Shown piece by piece: positions 16,385 to 25,058 of a stretch of DNA of 34,533 bases. Source of the DNA: Bacteroidales bacterium (GTDB lineage Bacteria; Bacteroidota; Bacteroidia; Bacteroidales; UBA932). The DNA lies in the NCBI GenBank assembly GCA_017399865.1, contig JAFQAT010000011.1:1-34533 (forward strand), read 5' to 3'. Under the pieces are notes generated by a model. The model made no database searches, was not told where the DNA came from, and was given only the letters and a program-made list of their open reading frames with translations. Made by a program: the position numbers and the translations under genes. Numbering within the stretch: the first letter of the stretch is position 1; each line of letters opens with the position of its first letter.

Positions 16385-17497
16385 ATGAAAGTGGAGAGAG
16401 ATTTGGCGGGGATTGTACTACCATTTACGACAGGAACAGCTTCGGTCTTATGGTTCGGGCATGTCTTCTGTGCGCGGCTCCACTTGTCTTCTGCCATCGC
16501 TTTCTCGGCCGTTCTATGCTCGGCAGCCTTCCTGCTCCACCACCGCCACACAGCCTCATCCTCAGCAGTCTTGAAACCCGTCATCGGCATCTGCATGGCC
16601 GCCTGCGGATTCATCTGCGGCATTACTCATGAGACGATCTCATCCGGAGGCCCGCTAATGGCCGGCATCATGGAATCCATCGGCACTCTGGGAACAAAAA
16701 CCGGGGAAATGATAGACAGCATCAGATTCAGCAACCCGGACACAAACGCCATCATAAAAGCCTTGATAATCGGAGACCGGACAGACATTCCCAAACATAT
16801 AACCGAAGCATTCCGGGAAAGCGGAGCCTCGCATATCCTCGCCCTGTCAGGCCTGCACATGGGAATAATATACGGAATTCTGACAAAGCTGCTATCAGCA
16901 CTGGGGAACAGGACTTCAGCACGTATAGTGCGATCATCGGCAATCATTCTTGCATGCAGTCTGTACACTCTAGCCACCGGGGCAGGAGCGTCGATAGTCA
17001 GGGCATTTCTGTTTATCCTCATCGGAGAAACCGCCCGGATGTGCGGACGGTTCAAAAGTACGGGAACCGTCCTGATGGGGTCCCTGCTGATACATCTCAC
17101 GCTATCGCCATCGTCCCTGCGTGAGGTCGGATTCCAGCTTTCATATGCCGCTATGGCAGGAATCGCATTTATATTCCCCTGGCTCAAGGATTTCTGGCCG
17201 GAGCAGAAGGCTCGTCTGATGCCAAGGCCACTGCGCTGGATGTGGAATACCGCAGCGATGTCAATATCATGTCAGCTGACAACAGGACCGCTGGCCTATA
17301 TATACTTCCGGACCTTCCCAGTACATTTCCTGCTCACCAACATGATAGCCCTGCCTCTGACCGGACTGATAATTCCGGTAGCGCTTCTGACTCTTGCACT
17401 TTCTGCCCTGGACATATGTCCGGACATAGTATTGAGGGCTTCCGAAGCGCTTGTAACCGCACTTTCAGAAGCCCTCAGTATAATAGCCTCGATGTAG
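16385..17497 (+). CDS. ComEC/Rec2-family membrane protein, short form
   Basis: The protein has 370 residues and around nine hydrophobic segments, and it belongs to the family of DNA-uptake channel proteins. The family core is DAIRESGASHILALSGLHMGII-like: here AFRESGASHILALSGLHMGIIYGILTKLL around residues 140-168. The later segments LREVGFQLSYAAMAGIAFIFPWLK and TGPLAYIYFRTFPVHFLLTNMIALPLTG are also typical of the Competence domain. The N-terminal DUF4131 domain is shortened to a few segments, and there is no C-terminal metallo-beta-lactamase-like domain, which would roughly double the length. I chose ATG 16385 because the upstream in-frame start at 16322 lies within the promoter. The gene ends ten bases from the convergent TPM gene. 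Confidence 0.87.
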   Translation: MKVERDLAGIVLPFTTGTASVLWFGHVFCARLHLSSAIAFSAVLCSAAFLLHHRHTASSSAVLKPVIGICMAACGFICGITHETISSGGPLMAGIMESIGTLGTKTGEMIDSIRFSNPDTNAIIKALIIGDRTDIPKHITEAFRESGASHILALSGLHMGIIYGILTKLLSALGNRTSARIVRSSAIILACSLYTLATGAGASIVRAFLFILIGETARMCGRFKSTGTVLMGSLLIHLTLSPSSLREVGFQLSYAAMAGIAFIFPWLKDFWPEQKARLMPRPLRWMWNTAAMSISCQLTTGPLAYIYFRTFPVHFLLTNMIALPLTGLIIPVALLTLALSALDICPDIVLRASEALVTALSEALSIIASM

Positions 17498-17507
17498 GTT
17501 CCGGGAT

Positions 17508-18293
17508 TTACCAGCTACCTCCAGCGCCACCGCCGCCGAAGGAGCCGCCACCAAAGCCTCCGAATCCGCCGCCGAAACCGCCGCCGAAAGAACCTCCGCC
17601 GAAGCCGCCGCCATGATGGCGTCCTGTCGTGATTATCGGACCGGTATATATGGTTCTGCGACCACCTGATCCGCCTCCGAAATCATCTCCGTTTACCGCA
17701 GCAACGAGAATGACGATTACCATGATCACAACCAGGAACGCAATCAGTGCAATCAGACCGGCGTCCTCATCGTCATCGTCACGCGGCTCAGAGATTTCAC
17801 CGCTCGCAAGCTTCATCAGAACCTCGCATGCGGCCTCGACGCCGCCATAATAGTCATTGTTTCTAAAATGTGGGATAAGCTCGTTCTCTATGATTCTCTT
17901 GGCATAGGCATCAGGAATGGCTCCTTCAAGTCCATAGCCGACCGCGATGAATACCTGACCGGATGAATCTTCTGTCTTGGGCTTGACCAGAAGCACGACA
18001 CCGTTATCGAACTCCGCAGAACCGACCTGCCAGTCCAATCCTATACGGGTAGCATACTCGGACGGTTCATATCCTTCCAGATCATTCACCGTCACCACCG
18101 TTATCTGATTCGATGTGCTGTCATCAAACGCCACCAGAACTCTTTCAAGGGCCTCCGTCTGCTGTGGAGCAAACACTCCGGCAAGATCGTTGACAAGTCT
18201 CTGAGGATCTGGACGAGATGGTATTGCAGATGACAGGACTGTCAGAGAAAGGCATGTCAATGCCAGGATATATTTCTGTATGCGTCTCATCAT
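17508..18293 (-). CDS. TPM-domain protein with a Gly-rich C-terminal tail
   Basis: The protein has 261 residues. An N-terminal signal peptide (KYILALTCLSLTVLSSA) is followed by a TPM domain at about residues 30-165: PQRLVNDLAGVFAPQQTEALERVL, NQITVVTVNDLEGYEPSEYATRIGLDWQVG, NGVVLLVKPKTEDSSGQVFIAVGYGLEGAIPDAYAKRIIENELIPHFR. A membrane segment (ALIAFLVVIMVIVILVAAV, about 180-198) comes next. The last 60 residues are almost entirely Gly, Phe and Ser, ending GGGGAGGSW. This is the YgcG/Psb32 layout, with the domain outside and the tail inside the membrane. Its start overlaps the previous TPM gene by four bases. LemA-TPM-TPM clusters are widespread; the role is thought to be in envelope or protein quality control but is not settled. 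Confidence 0.9.
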   Translation of the reverse strand: MMRRIQKYILALTCLSLTVLSSAIPSRPDPQRLVNDLAGVFAPQQTEALERVLVAFDDSTSNQITVVTVNDLEGYEPSEYATRIGLDWQVGSAEFDNGVVLLVKPKTEDSSGQVFIAVGYGLEGAIPDAYAKRIIENELIPHFRNNDYYGGVEAACEVLMKLASGEISEPRDDDDEDAGLIALIAFLVVIMVIVILVAAVNGDDFGGGSGGRRTIYTGPIITTGRHHGGGFGGGSFGGGFGGGFGGFGGGSFGGGGAGGSW

Positions 18294-18736
18294 CTATCAT
18301 TTTCGGCGAATGAAATCTCATCCGGCAGTTCGTTCACATCATCATCCTGATATGGGAAGAAGCCTTTGAGCTTTTCCCCTACCATTTCCGCAGCTGCGGC
18401 AAGGCCTTCTGCAAACAGTCCCTTGCGGAATTCTGTCTCCATGGCATCTGCGACATCGCCCCAGAAGCCGTCAGGCACTATGTCATTGATCCCTTTGTCA
18501 CCTACAATGGCAAAGGTCCTCGTGTTGCATGCCAGATAAATCAGGACTCCGTTACGGAGCTTCGTCCTGTGCATACCCAATCTGAAGAAGACTTTCTCCG
18601 CCCTCTTCACAGGATCGCCGGAGCATTCTCCTTCGATATGGACCCTGATTTCTCCGGAGGTCCCTTTTTCTGCAAGTCTGACCGCGGCCACAACAGTTTC
18701 CTGCTGCTCCGCGGTCAGAAATTTATCAGGTTTCAT
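18290..18736 (-). CDS. Small TPM-domain protein
   Basis: The protein has 148 residues, nearly all TPM domain: LTAEQQETVVAAVRLAEKGTSGEIRVHIEGECSGDPVKRAEKVFFRLGMHRTKLRNGVLIYLACNTRTFAIVGDKGIND spans residues 8-88. No signal peptide or membrane segment is seen, so it probably sits in the cytoplasm. It lies between lemA (11 bases upstream) and the larger TPM gene (overlapping by four bases), the usual order of these clusters. TPM domains elsewhere include an acid phosphatase and the photosystem II repair factor Psb32; neither activity can be inferred here. Confidence 0.88.
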   Translation of the reverse strand: MKPDKFLTAEQQETVVAAVRLAEKGTSGEIRVHIEGECSGDPVKRAEKVFFRLGMHRTKLRNGVLIYLACNTRTFAIVGDKGINDIVPDGFWGDVADAMETEFRKGLFAEGLAAAAEMVGEKLKGFFPYQDDDVNELPDEISFAENDR

Positions 18737-18747
18737 GTATTGACTCT

Positions 18748-19338
18748 TTAGAATTCTACCTTTGGAGCAGTCTCGGCACCTGCCTGAGCCTCGAAATAAC
18801 CCTTCTTTTCAAAGCCGAAGATTGAAGCCACAATATTGTCAGGGAATCTTCTGATTCCTGTATTGAAGTACTTTGCCGCTTCATTGTACTTCATTCTTTC
18901 GGTAGCAATCCTATTCTCTGTGCCTTCCAGCTGAGCCTGGAGTTCAAGGAAGTTCTGATTGGCCTTGAGGTCAGGATAATTCTCCTGTATGAGAAGGAGT
19001 CTGCCAAGTGCGTTTGAAAGCTCCCCCTGAGCTGCATTGAACTGCTCTAGAGCCTCCGGAGTCAGATTTTCCGGATCGACGGTAACCTGAGTAGCCTTTG
19101 CACGCGCTGCAACGACGCTTTCCAGAGTCTCAGACTCATGAGCCGCATATCCCTTTACAGTCGCCACCAGATTTGGAATCAGGTCAGCCCTGCGCTGATA
19201 GACATTCTCAACCTGCGACCACATAGCCTGAACATTTTCGTCAGAAACAACCATCTGATTGTACACGTTCTTAATCCATACGAATGCAGCCACCAGCACG
19301 GCGATGACTACAATACCAGTAACAAGTCCTTTTTTCAT
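18748..19338 (-). CDS. LemA family protein
   Basis: The protein has 196 residues. A single N-terminal membrane segment (LVTGIVVIAVLVAAFVWI) is followed by a long alpha-helical region with the family pattern NVQAMWSQVENVYQRRADLIPNLVATVKGYAAHESETLESVVAARAKA (residues 39-86). Later come LLLIQENYPDLKANQNFLELQAQLEGTENRIATERMKYNEAAKYFNTGIRRFPDNIVASIFGFEKKGYFEA. The length is typical. A Shine-Dalgarno-like AGGAG at 19346-19350 lies seven bases before the ATG, stronger than usual in this phylum. LemA proteins are envelope-anchored and of uncertain function. It is first of the LemA-TPM-TPM group and follows the FISUMP gene by 17 bases. Confidence 0.93.
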   Translation of the reverse strand: MKKGLVTGIVVIAVLVAAFVWIKNVYNQMVVSDENVQAMWSQVENVYQRRADLIPNLVATVKGYAAHESETLESVVAARAKATQVTVDPENLTPEALEQFNAAQGELSNALGRLLLIQENYPDLKANQNFLELQAQLEGTENRIATERMKYNEAAKYFNTGIRRFPDNIVASIFGFEKKGYFEAQAGAETAPKVEF

Positions 19339-19355
19339 AAGCTATCTCCTTTTTA

Positions 19356-20366
19356 TTATTGAGCATCACGCACGCACCTTACAGATGCGCCGAATGTATT
19401 CATGTCTCCCTTTCCGACCAGCATCTCAGGCTGGTCTGATATCATATACCTGTAATATGCCATACCTTCCTCTCCATTCACCTTGTCTGCAGTCCACATG
19501 GCAACATACTCAAACACTCCATCAAAAGACGGGTTGGTGAACTTGCCGTCTGAATTCATGTTTCCGAGATTGGCATATCCGAAAGGTACCATGCTCAATC
19601 TGCTGGAATTGGTCACGTCACCGACAACCGGCCAGTACTCCAGAATGGACACACCGTTGAAAGCCGCATTTACAAGAAGCTTTGATGCCACATCATCAAA
19701 CGGAGCGTACTTTTCTGAAACAGGCGAACCGATGGCTTCCGCAAGCGACATCCAGTCATCTTCAGTCGGAAGACGCCATCCGTCAGGACATGCCGTCATA
19801 GCCTCATTGTAATTGTAGAATCTGCCGAACACGTCGGTCATCACATCCAGATTTGCATAAGGGGTACCGCAGGACTTTGAAGCCAGATTGTTTCTGAACC
19901 AGTCGAGTCCTCCGATCTTCTGATAATAATAATCCACTCCGTCAACTGTTATCTTTTTGTCAGAAGACCTGATGCCGGTCTTTGTTATCGAACCGTCCAG
20001 GCCTCCCTTCACGACAGCCACTTCCCTGCTGACCGAAGAACTGTAATAGCCTTCGGCAAAGGCATAACAGCTGACTGTATATGTCTGGAGAGTATCTGAG
20101 AACCAATGCACATAGACATCGGTGGTGTCAAATGTCGACATTGTCGGTGTGACCTTCCATGCGTATCCGACAGGAAGTCCTTCAGGATGCTCCACTCCTC
20201 TCGGCGTCATTCGCACAGCCTGTCCCGGCGCTACGAATGAAGGGCAGTCAAACCTCAGGCCGGAGAGTTCCGGCAAGGTTTCTGTCTCCTCCTCATCCTT
20301 ACATGAAACCGCCGCCAGAAAAAGCGCGGCTACAAGCATAAGCGAGTTCAGTTTTCTAAGACTCAT
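19356..20366 (-). CDS. Lipoprotein with FISUMP (Fibrobacter succinogenes major paralogous) domain
   Basis: The 336-residue lipoprotein has a signal with its Cys at residue 22 (LFLAAVSCKDEEETE). Residues 30-125 look like an immunoglobulin-like or PKD-type region (ARFDCPSFVAPGQAVRMTP-type segment; YTVSCYAFAEGYYSS). The FISUMP domain follows at about 140-336: KIGGLDWFRNNLASKSCGTPYANLDVMTDVFGRFYNYNEAMTACPDGWRLPTEDDWMSLAEAIG and, at the end, GASVRCVRDAQ. These proteins are surface or outer-membrane lipoproteins of unknown role, abundant in Bacteroidota. It precedes lemA on the same strand. On the minus strand a box CATATTTG at 20397-20404 is one mismatch from the -7 consensus. Confidence 0.88.
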   Translation of the reverse strand: MSLRKLNSLMLVAALFLAAVSCKDEEETETLPELSGLRFDCPSFVAPGQAVRMTPRGVEHPEGLPVGYAWKVTPTMSTFDTTDVYVHWFSDTLQTYTVSCYAFAEGYYSSSVSREVAVVKGGLDGSITKTGIRSSDKKITVDGVDYYYQKIGGLDWFRNNLASKSCGTPYANLDVMTDVFGRFYNYNEAMTACPDGWRLPTEDDWMSLAEAIGSPVSEKYAPFDDVASKLLVNAAFNGVSILEYWPVVGDVTNSSRLSMVPFGYANLGNMNSDGKFTNPSFDGVFEYVAMWTADKVNGEEGMAYYRYMISDQPEMLVGKGDMNTFGASVRCVRDAQ

Positions 20367-20427
20367 TTCTCTTCTAAAAATTTAAACTATAAACTGCAAA
20401 TATGGGGATTTTAATTTGAAAAACCGC

Positions 20428-20435
20428 TACCTTTG
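20428..20435 (+). promoter_or_regulatory. Bacteroidota -7 box upstream of apbE
   Basis: TACCTTTG fits TAnnTTTG and ends 27 bases before the ATG at 20463. No correctly spaced -33 TTG is visible. The box excludes the frame's earlier potential start at 20433, which would lie inside it. Confidence 0.55.
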
Positions 20436-20462
20436 TACAAATACTTTGCCTTACACACGTTT

Positions 20463-21482
20463 ATGATGAAGATTCTACGATATTTCACGGCAATTGCCTT
20501 ACTGTCATCTCTGATCATGTCATGCACCCCACGGAACCGCTACATATCCATCACCGGATATGCCCAGGGAGGCACATATACGGTCAAGCTGAACCTCAAC
20601 GGAAATGACGGGAATGTCGCTGCCACTCCCGTAGAAATCAGGGATTCCATAGATGCCATCCTGCAGAGAATCGACAGCACATTGTCCGGATACAACAGGA
20701 ATTCGCTCCTGAGCCGGTTCAACGCAGGGGACATCACATACAAAGAGAGCATGAAGAACAGCATGTTTTCAGACATAAACCAGCAGGCTGTAAAGATCTT
20801 CAATGAAACCGAAGGTGTTGTTGATGTAGCTGCCGGACCGCTGTTCGACCTATGGGGCTTCGGTTTCAGGAGCGGTGAATTCCCATCCGATGAAGAAGTC
20901 ATGAAGACAAAGGAATCATGCGGAATGGAGCTGCTGCTTGCACATGAAACCGGAAAACTGAATTACAATGCCATAGCACAGGGATACAGCTGCGACCTTG
21001 TCGCCTCATATCTCTATTCCATAGGTGTCAAGGACATGATGGTCGACATAGGAGAAATATTCTGCGACGGAGTGAATCCTTCAGGCCAGGCATGGTCGCT
21101 TGGCATCGACAGGCCGGTCGACGGAAACAACGAACTTGGCGCAGAAATCCAGGGCATATTCCGAGCTCCTGAAGGCCCGCACGGCATCGTGACTTCCGGC
21201 AACTACCGCAAATTCTACATAAAGGACGGGAAGAAATACGCCCATTCAATCGACCCACGCACCGGTTACCCTGTGACCCACAATATGTTGAGCGCTACCA
21301 TAGTTGCAGAGGACGCACTTACAGCTGACGCTTACGCCACCTATTGCATGGTAGTGGGACTTGAAGAATCGATACAGCTTCTTCAGAAACGGGAAGACCT
21401 TGAAGGCTGCCTGATATATGACGAGGAAGGCATATTCAAGACATGGTGTTCTGAAGGATTCGTATTGGAAGAAGCGAAGTGA
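20463..21482 (+). CDS. apbE: FAD:protein FMN transferase (ApbE family) lipoprotein
   Basis: The 339-residue periplasmic lipoprotein attaches FMN to Thr or Ser residues of target flavoproteins such as the NqrB, NqrC or RnfG/RnfD subunits. MMKILRYFTAIALLSSLIMSC is the signal, with the lipid Cys at residue 21. Family features are TGYAQGGTYTVKLN, IDSTLSGYNRNSLLSRFN, VDVAAGPLFDLWGFG, NYNAIAQGYSCDLVASYLYSIGVKDMMVDIGEI, GNYRKFYIKDGKKYAHSIDPRTGYP and the Mg-binding AEDALTADAYATYCMVVG. The ATG at 20463 (or 20466) follows the promoter; the frame extends to 20433 but that region is promoter. No Nqr or Rnf genes lie in this window. The stop directly abuts the stop of the LolA-like gene. Confidence 0.95.
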   Translation: MMKILRYFTAIALLSSLIMSCTPRNRYISITGYAQGGTYTVKLNLNGNDGNVAATPVEIRDSIDAILQRIDSTLSGYNRNSLLSRFNAGDITYKESMKNSMFSDINQQAVKIFNETEGVVDVAAGPLFDLWGFGFRSGEFPSDEEVMKTKESCGMELLLAHETGKLNYNAIAQGYSCDLVASYLYSIGVKDMMVDIGEIFCDGVNPSGQAWSLGIDRPVDGNNELGAEIQGIFRAPEGPHGIVTSGNYRKFYIKDGKKYAHSIDPRTGYPVTHNMLSATIVAEDALTADAYATYCMVVGLEESIQLLQKREDLEGCLIYDEEGIFKTWCSEGFVLEEAK

Positions 21483-21941
21483 TCAACGGAGATCCGTCAC
21501 TACCCAATCGGATCCGGTCACGGGAACAAACGATGAAACAGGTTTCTTTTCCGAAATTTCCCTGGAGAGTATCCTGACATCCACAACATTGCCGGACGAA
21601 GACAGAAGCGTCCTGTAAAAGGCTTCCAGATCATCATAGGTCCATTGAGGCTCCACGATGGCTTCCTTTGCCTGCAGATGGAGGATCCATGTGCCTTCCT
21701 TCGAGGTATATATCTCAATCGCCTCACCTTTAAGACACCAGAGGTCATCCTGAGCCATGACCGTGCCGCTGTCCTCTATCACAGCATCGTCTACAGTCGC
21801 TGACATTGAATACCCGACGGTCACGCAGGCATCTTCCGCCGCAGCCCTGACATCACTTACAAGCTTTTCCGGGGTCTGTGCAGAAGAGATGCCTGTCGAG
21901 AACGACAGGGCAAGCAGGATCATATGAAGCCGACGTTTCAC
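21483..21941 (-). CDS. LolA-like outer-membrane lipoprotein carrier family protein
   Basis: The protein has 152 residues with an N-terminal signal peptide (LHMILLALSFSTGISSAQ), so it is periplasmic. The rest fits a small LolA-like half-barrel: AVIEDSGTVMAQDDLWCLKGEAIEIYTSKEGTWILHLQAKEAIVEP resembles the strand pattern GxxxxxxxxFxxxxxxxEIYxDGxTxWxYxxxxxEVxI. It is shorter than true LolA (about 200 residues). The position right after ftsK on the same strand is, as I recall, conserved for LolA-like proteins in Bacteroidota and supports the call. It probably handles lipids or lipoproteins in the periplasm, but this is inference. Confidence 0.72.
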   Translation of the reverse strand: MKRRLHMILLALSFSTGISSAQTPEKLVSDVRAAAEDACVTVGYSMSATVDDAVIEDSGTVMAQDDLWCLKGEAIEIYTSKEGTWILHLQAKEAIVEPQWTYDDLEAFYRTLLSSSGNVVDVRILSREISEKKPVSSFVPVTGSDWVVTDLR

Positions 21942-21960
21942 TCCTTTCCGGATGACATGT

Positions 21961-24384
21961 TCATTTCACGAAATGCGACAGTATCTCGTCAAGCTCGTCA
22001 AAGGTTGTAACCAGGACCTGACGAGGCTTTGAACCTTCCTGAGGTCCGACGATTCCGGCACCTTCAAGCTGGTCCATCACTCGTCCTGCTCTTGCATATC
22101 CCATGCCCAGACGGCGCTGGAGGTCTGAAGTCGAGCCTCGCTGCGATGTAACGATCATCCTGGCGGCATCCTCAAAGAGAGGGTCGATGTTCTGCATGTC
22201 GATCGTACCACCGCTGGTCTCGCCGTCCTGAGATTCAGGAACAGGAAGGTAGTATGGCGTGTTGCAGCACTGCCTGTAGCCTGTCTGGTCACCGATGAAC
22301 TTCGTGATCTTATTGATTTCGGCCATGCTGACAAGAGCGCACTGGACACGTTCCATCTCCACGCCGGCATAATACAGCATGTCTCCCCTACCGATGAGGT
22401 TCTCAGCTCCATACGAATCGAGGATGGTCCTTGAATCCACTCCTGAAACCACCCTGAAGGCGATTCTTGTCGGGAAGTTGGTCTTGATGAGGCCGGTGAT
22501 GACATTGACCGAAGGACGCTGGGTCGCGATTATGACATGGAGACCCGCAGCCCTTCCCTTCTGTGCAAGACGTACGATGGAATCACTTATGTTCTTTGCA
22601 CATTTCCTTGCATCCGCATTTGCACCTCCCGTCATGGTAAGGTCCGCATATTCATCGATCACGACTACCAGATATGGAAGGAACTTGTGACCTTCTGTAG
22701 GAAGAAGGTGGCGGTCCTTGTATTTGTCATTATAAAGTTTGATGTCGTTTACACCAGCCGCCGCAAGCAGCTTGTACCTCTCATCCATTTCGATGCAGAG
22801 AGAATTGAGGACAGCTTCTGCCTGCTTCGGCTGCTTGATGATGGCGTTCTCTCTCTCGTCTTCTTCGCTGGCTGCCATCGGAAGGACTGCCAGATAATGC
22901 TTCAGAAGGGCATTATATGCCGTGAACTCCACCATCTTAGGGTCAATGAAGACAAACTTGAGCTCGGTAGGATGCTTGGCATAAAGAAGGGATGAAATGA
23001 TCACATTCAATCCCACAGACTTACCCTGTTTTGTGGCGCCGGCTATCAGAAGGTGCGGAGCATCGGTAAGGTCAAAGGTCTTGACCTCCTGGGTAATGGT
23101 ATATCCTATGGCGATAGGGAGCTCGGCCTTGCTGTTGCGGAACGACTCGTCGTTAAGCATGGACTTCAGCGGCACGATCGAAGGAGTATTGTTCGGCACT
23201 TCGATTCCTACACAGTCAGGTAGGGTCACGACACGTACTCCGCTCGCCCCAAGGGCCATAGCGATCTCCCTGTGGAGATTCTCGATCGCCGACACACGCA
23301 CGCCAGCCGAAGGTACGACCTTGTACAGGGTTACCGTCGGGCCCACGACCGCTGTCACACGATCGACTTCGATCCTGTAATTCTGAAGGGTCGCACGTAT
23401 GCGGTTGTTGTTTATGTCAAGTTCCTGCTGGCTGACCTTATGCTGGCCGTCAGCATAATCCTTCAGAAGGTCGAGAGGAGGGAACTTGAACCTCTCAAGT
23501 TCTTCACGGTTGTCAATGCGTGGAAGCTCTTCGGTGACCTTTTCAGTAAAGTCGCCACCCATGATCACCTCCATCTCGGGCGGAGCCTGCATCTGGGTCA
23601 CCTCCTCCGGAGCCTGGACTTCCGGAACGATCTCATCCTCAACTTCGACAGGGACATCATCACAATAAGACTCATCAGGACCGGCAGGCTCATCTTCAGA
23701 GAGCACTTCCGCACCTTCATCCGGTTTCACGATCGGAGCCAGATCCTCGGGAGTCAAAGGTTCCTCTTCCGGTTCTGCATGAGCATCTTCCGAAGGTTCC
23801 TCTTCCTGAAGGCCGAAGTTTGCGAACCATCTTGCAAACCTCACATTCGAAAGCAGGAGCCACGCAACTGCCAGGGCTGCAAGAATGAGCACAGTGACCA
23901 TGTCTCCTGTCAGGTTTGACAGCCATGTTGCCACAGCATGTCCGGCATCACCTCCCAGACCTCCTCCGAAAGCAGTGTCAGGTCCTGTCTTCACAGAAAC
24001 GAACGAAAGGATCAGTGAAGCAAGGAAAGTTCCGCTTATCGTCACAAAAGTCGTCCTCAAAAGCCCGATATGTCTGTTCCAGAAAAAGAGTCTGTAGGCT
24101 ACCGCTCCCATAAGGAAGACTAGAGCGAAGCTGCCGAGTCCGAAACAATCCGAGACAAGGAAACGGCTCCATCTGTAGCCGAGCTTTCCGCCCCAGTTCG
24201 CCACATCTACCTCCTTGCCCATCATTTCAGGATTTGACAACAGGCTCTGATCGGCCTGCCAGGTAAAGAGATATGACAAAGCCGACAGGAGGGTGAAGAA
24301 AGCAAACACAAGCACCGCGATGCCTGTGTACTTAAGTATTGTGGACTTCTTGTCCGGATCCATATCTGAAAAGAATCTCTTCAT
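21961..24384 (-). CDS. ftsK: DNA translocase FtsK/SpoIIIE
   Basis: This 807-residue, division-linked DNA pump clears and decatenates chromosome ends at the septum. Four N-terminal membrane segments lie at about residues 18-40, 84-102, 113-132 and 164-182. A Glu/Pro-rich acidic linker follows (about 195-290). The motor begins near 300 (FPPLDLLKDY). Walker A GATKQGKS is near residues 448-455 and Walker B is LVVVIDEYADL. ATQRPSVNVITGLIKTNFPTRIAFRV and LIGRGDMLY are the usual FtsK segments. The C-terminal gamma winged helix (ARMIVTSQRGSTSDLQRRLGMGYARAGRVMDQLE) reads KOPS-type sites. The start overlaps the DUF4290 stop by one base. The length is normal for Bacteroidota. Confidence 0.96.
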   Translation of the reverse strand: MKRFFSDMDPDKKSTILKYTGIAVLVFAFFTLLSALSYLFTWQADQSLLSNPEMMGKEVDVANWGGKLGYRWSRFLVSDCFGLGSFALVFLMGAVAYRLFFWNRHIGLLRTTFVTISGTFLASLILSFVSVKTGPDTAFGGGLGGDAGHAVATWLSNLTGDMVTVLILAALAVAWLLLSNVRFARWFANFGLQEEEPSEDAHAEPEEEPLTPEDLAPIVKPDEGAEVLSEDEPAGPDESYCDDVPVEVEDEIVPEVQAPEEVTQMQAPPEMEVIMGGDFTEKVTEELPRIDNREELERFKFPPLDLLKDYADGQHKVSQQELDINNNRIRATLQNYRIEVDRVTAVVGPTVTLYKVVPSAGVRVSAIENLHREIAMALGASGVRVVTLPDCVGIEVPNNTPSIVPLKSMLNDESFRNSKAELPIAIGYTITQEVKTFDLTDAPHLLIAGATKQGKSVGLNVIISSLLYAKHPTELKFVFIDPKMVEFTAYNALLKHYLAVLPMAASEEDERENAIIKQPKQAEAVLNSLCIEMDERYKLLAAAGVNDIKLYNDKYKDRHLLPTEGHKFLPYLVVVIDEYADLTMTGGANADARKCAKNISDSIVRLAQKGRAAGLHVIIATQRPSVNVITGLIKTNFPTRIAFRVVSGVDSRTILDSYGAENLIGRGDMLYYAGVEMERVQCALVSMAEINKITKFIGDQTGYRQCCNTPYYLPVPESQDGETSGGTIDMQNIDPLFEDAARMIVTSQRGSTSDLQRRLGMGYARAGRVMDQLEGAGIVGPQEGSKPRQVLVTTFDELDEILSHFVK

Positions 24385-25058
24385 TATTTCTTCCTAAAGT
24401 TCTTCTGGTTATTCCTTTGCTTGTTCTGGTTTCTTCCTGACTTCACTGGATTAAGGCCCGGCTTCGATGAGTTGAAGCCTGCGTCAACCCTTCCGAGCTG
24501 AATGCCCTCCGGAACCTTTATCCTATAGTCCGAGAGCTTCTCGATATCCTGGAATATGGTCTCGTCAGAAACTGTATCCTTGTTCCAGATCAGATACTGC
24601 TGCCTCATATAGATGGCCAGAGAGCGGATCATCGCAGTCTTTGCCTCCCCGTCCTCCTTTTCTGCAATCAGATCGATGATGCTCTCGATGTTCCTGCCGT
24701 AATGATTTGCCTTTATCGGCTTGCTGTTGAGAGGAATAGGCTCCGGATGCTCATTCAGACTCTCAGGTGCCGGCATCGGATATGGGGCATCCACATCAAG
24801 GTCAAAGCCTGATATTATGAAGAGATGGTCCCAAAGCTTATGTTCATAATCATCCTGAAGGTGTACGGATGGATTCAATATCTCCATGACCTTGATGATG
24901 GCTCTGGCTTGTTCATTACGTTTTTCCCTGTCATCGATGGTCTTCAGATAATCCACCATCTTCTGGACATTACGTCCGTATTCAGGGACATAAAGCCTTA
25001 CCCTTTCAGTATTGTACAGCAGCTTGCATGTATCTATCTCTTTATTCTCCATAATCAT
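24384..25058 (-). CDS. DUF4290 domain-containing protein
   Basis: This Bacteroidota-specific protein of unknown function has 224 residues from the ATG at 25056-25058 (an ATG two codons later, 25050-25052, is equally possible). The family signature is LLYNTERVRLYVPEYGRNVQKMVDYLKTIDDREKRNEQARAIIKVMEILNP in the N-terminal third. DDYEHKLWDHLFIISGFDLDVDAPYP and YGRNIESIIDLIAEKEDGEAKTAMIRSLAIYMRQQYLIWNKDTV follow. The C-terminus is Asn/Lys/Gln-rich and basic (QNKQRNNQKNFRKK), suggesting nucleic-acid contact. A TTG at 25070 could extend the frame, but it lies at the predicted transcription start. It joins ftsK by a one-base overlap. Confidence 0.88.
   Translation of the reverse strand: MIMENKEIDTCKLLYNTERVRLYVPEYGRNVQKMVDYLKTIDDREKRNEQARAIIKVMEILNPSVHLQDDYEHKLWDHLFIISGFDLDVDAPYPMPAPESLNEHPEPIPLNSKPIKANHYGRNIESIIDLIAEKEDGEAKTAMIRSLAIYMRQQYLIWNKDTVSDETIFQDIEKLSDYRIKVPEGIQLGRVDAGFNSSKPGLNPVKSGRNQNKQRNNQKNFRKK

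Noticed and set aside
17242-17616. A frame encoding a proline-rich tail (PPPKPPP-type)
   Set aside because: It overlaps the end of the ComEC-like gene and is antisense to the Gly-rich tail of the TPM protein. Poly-Gly codons read backwards give Pro, which explains it.
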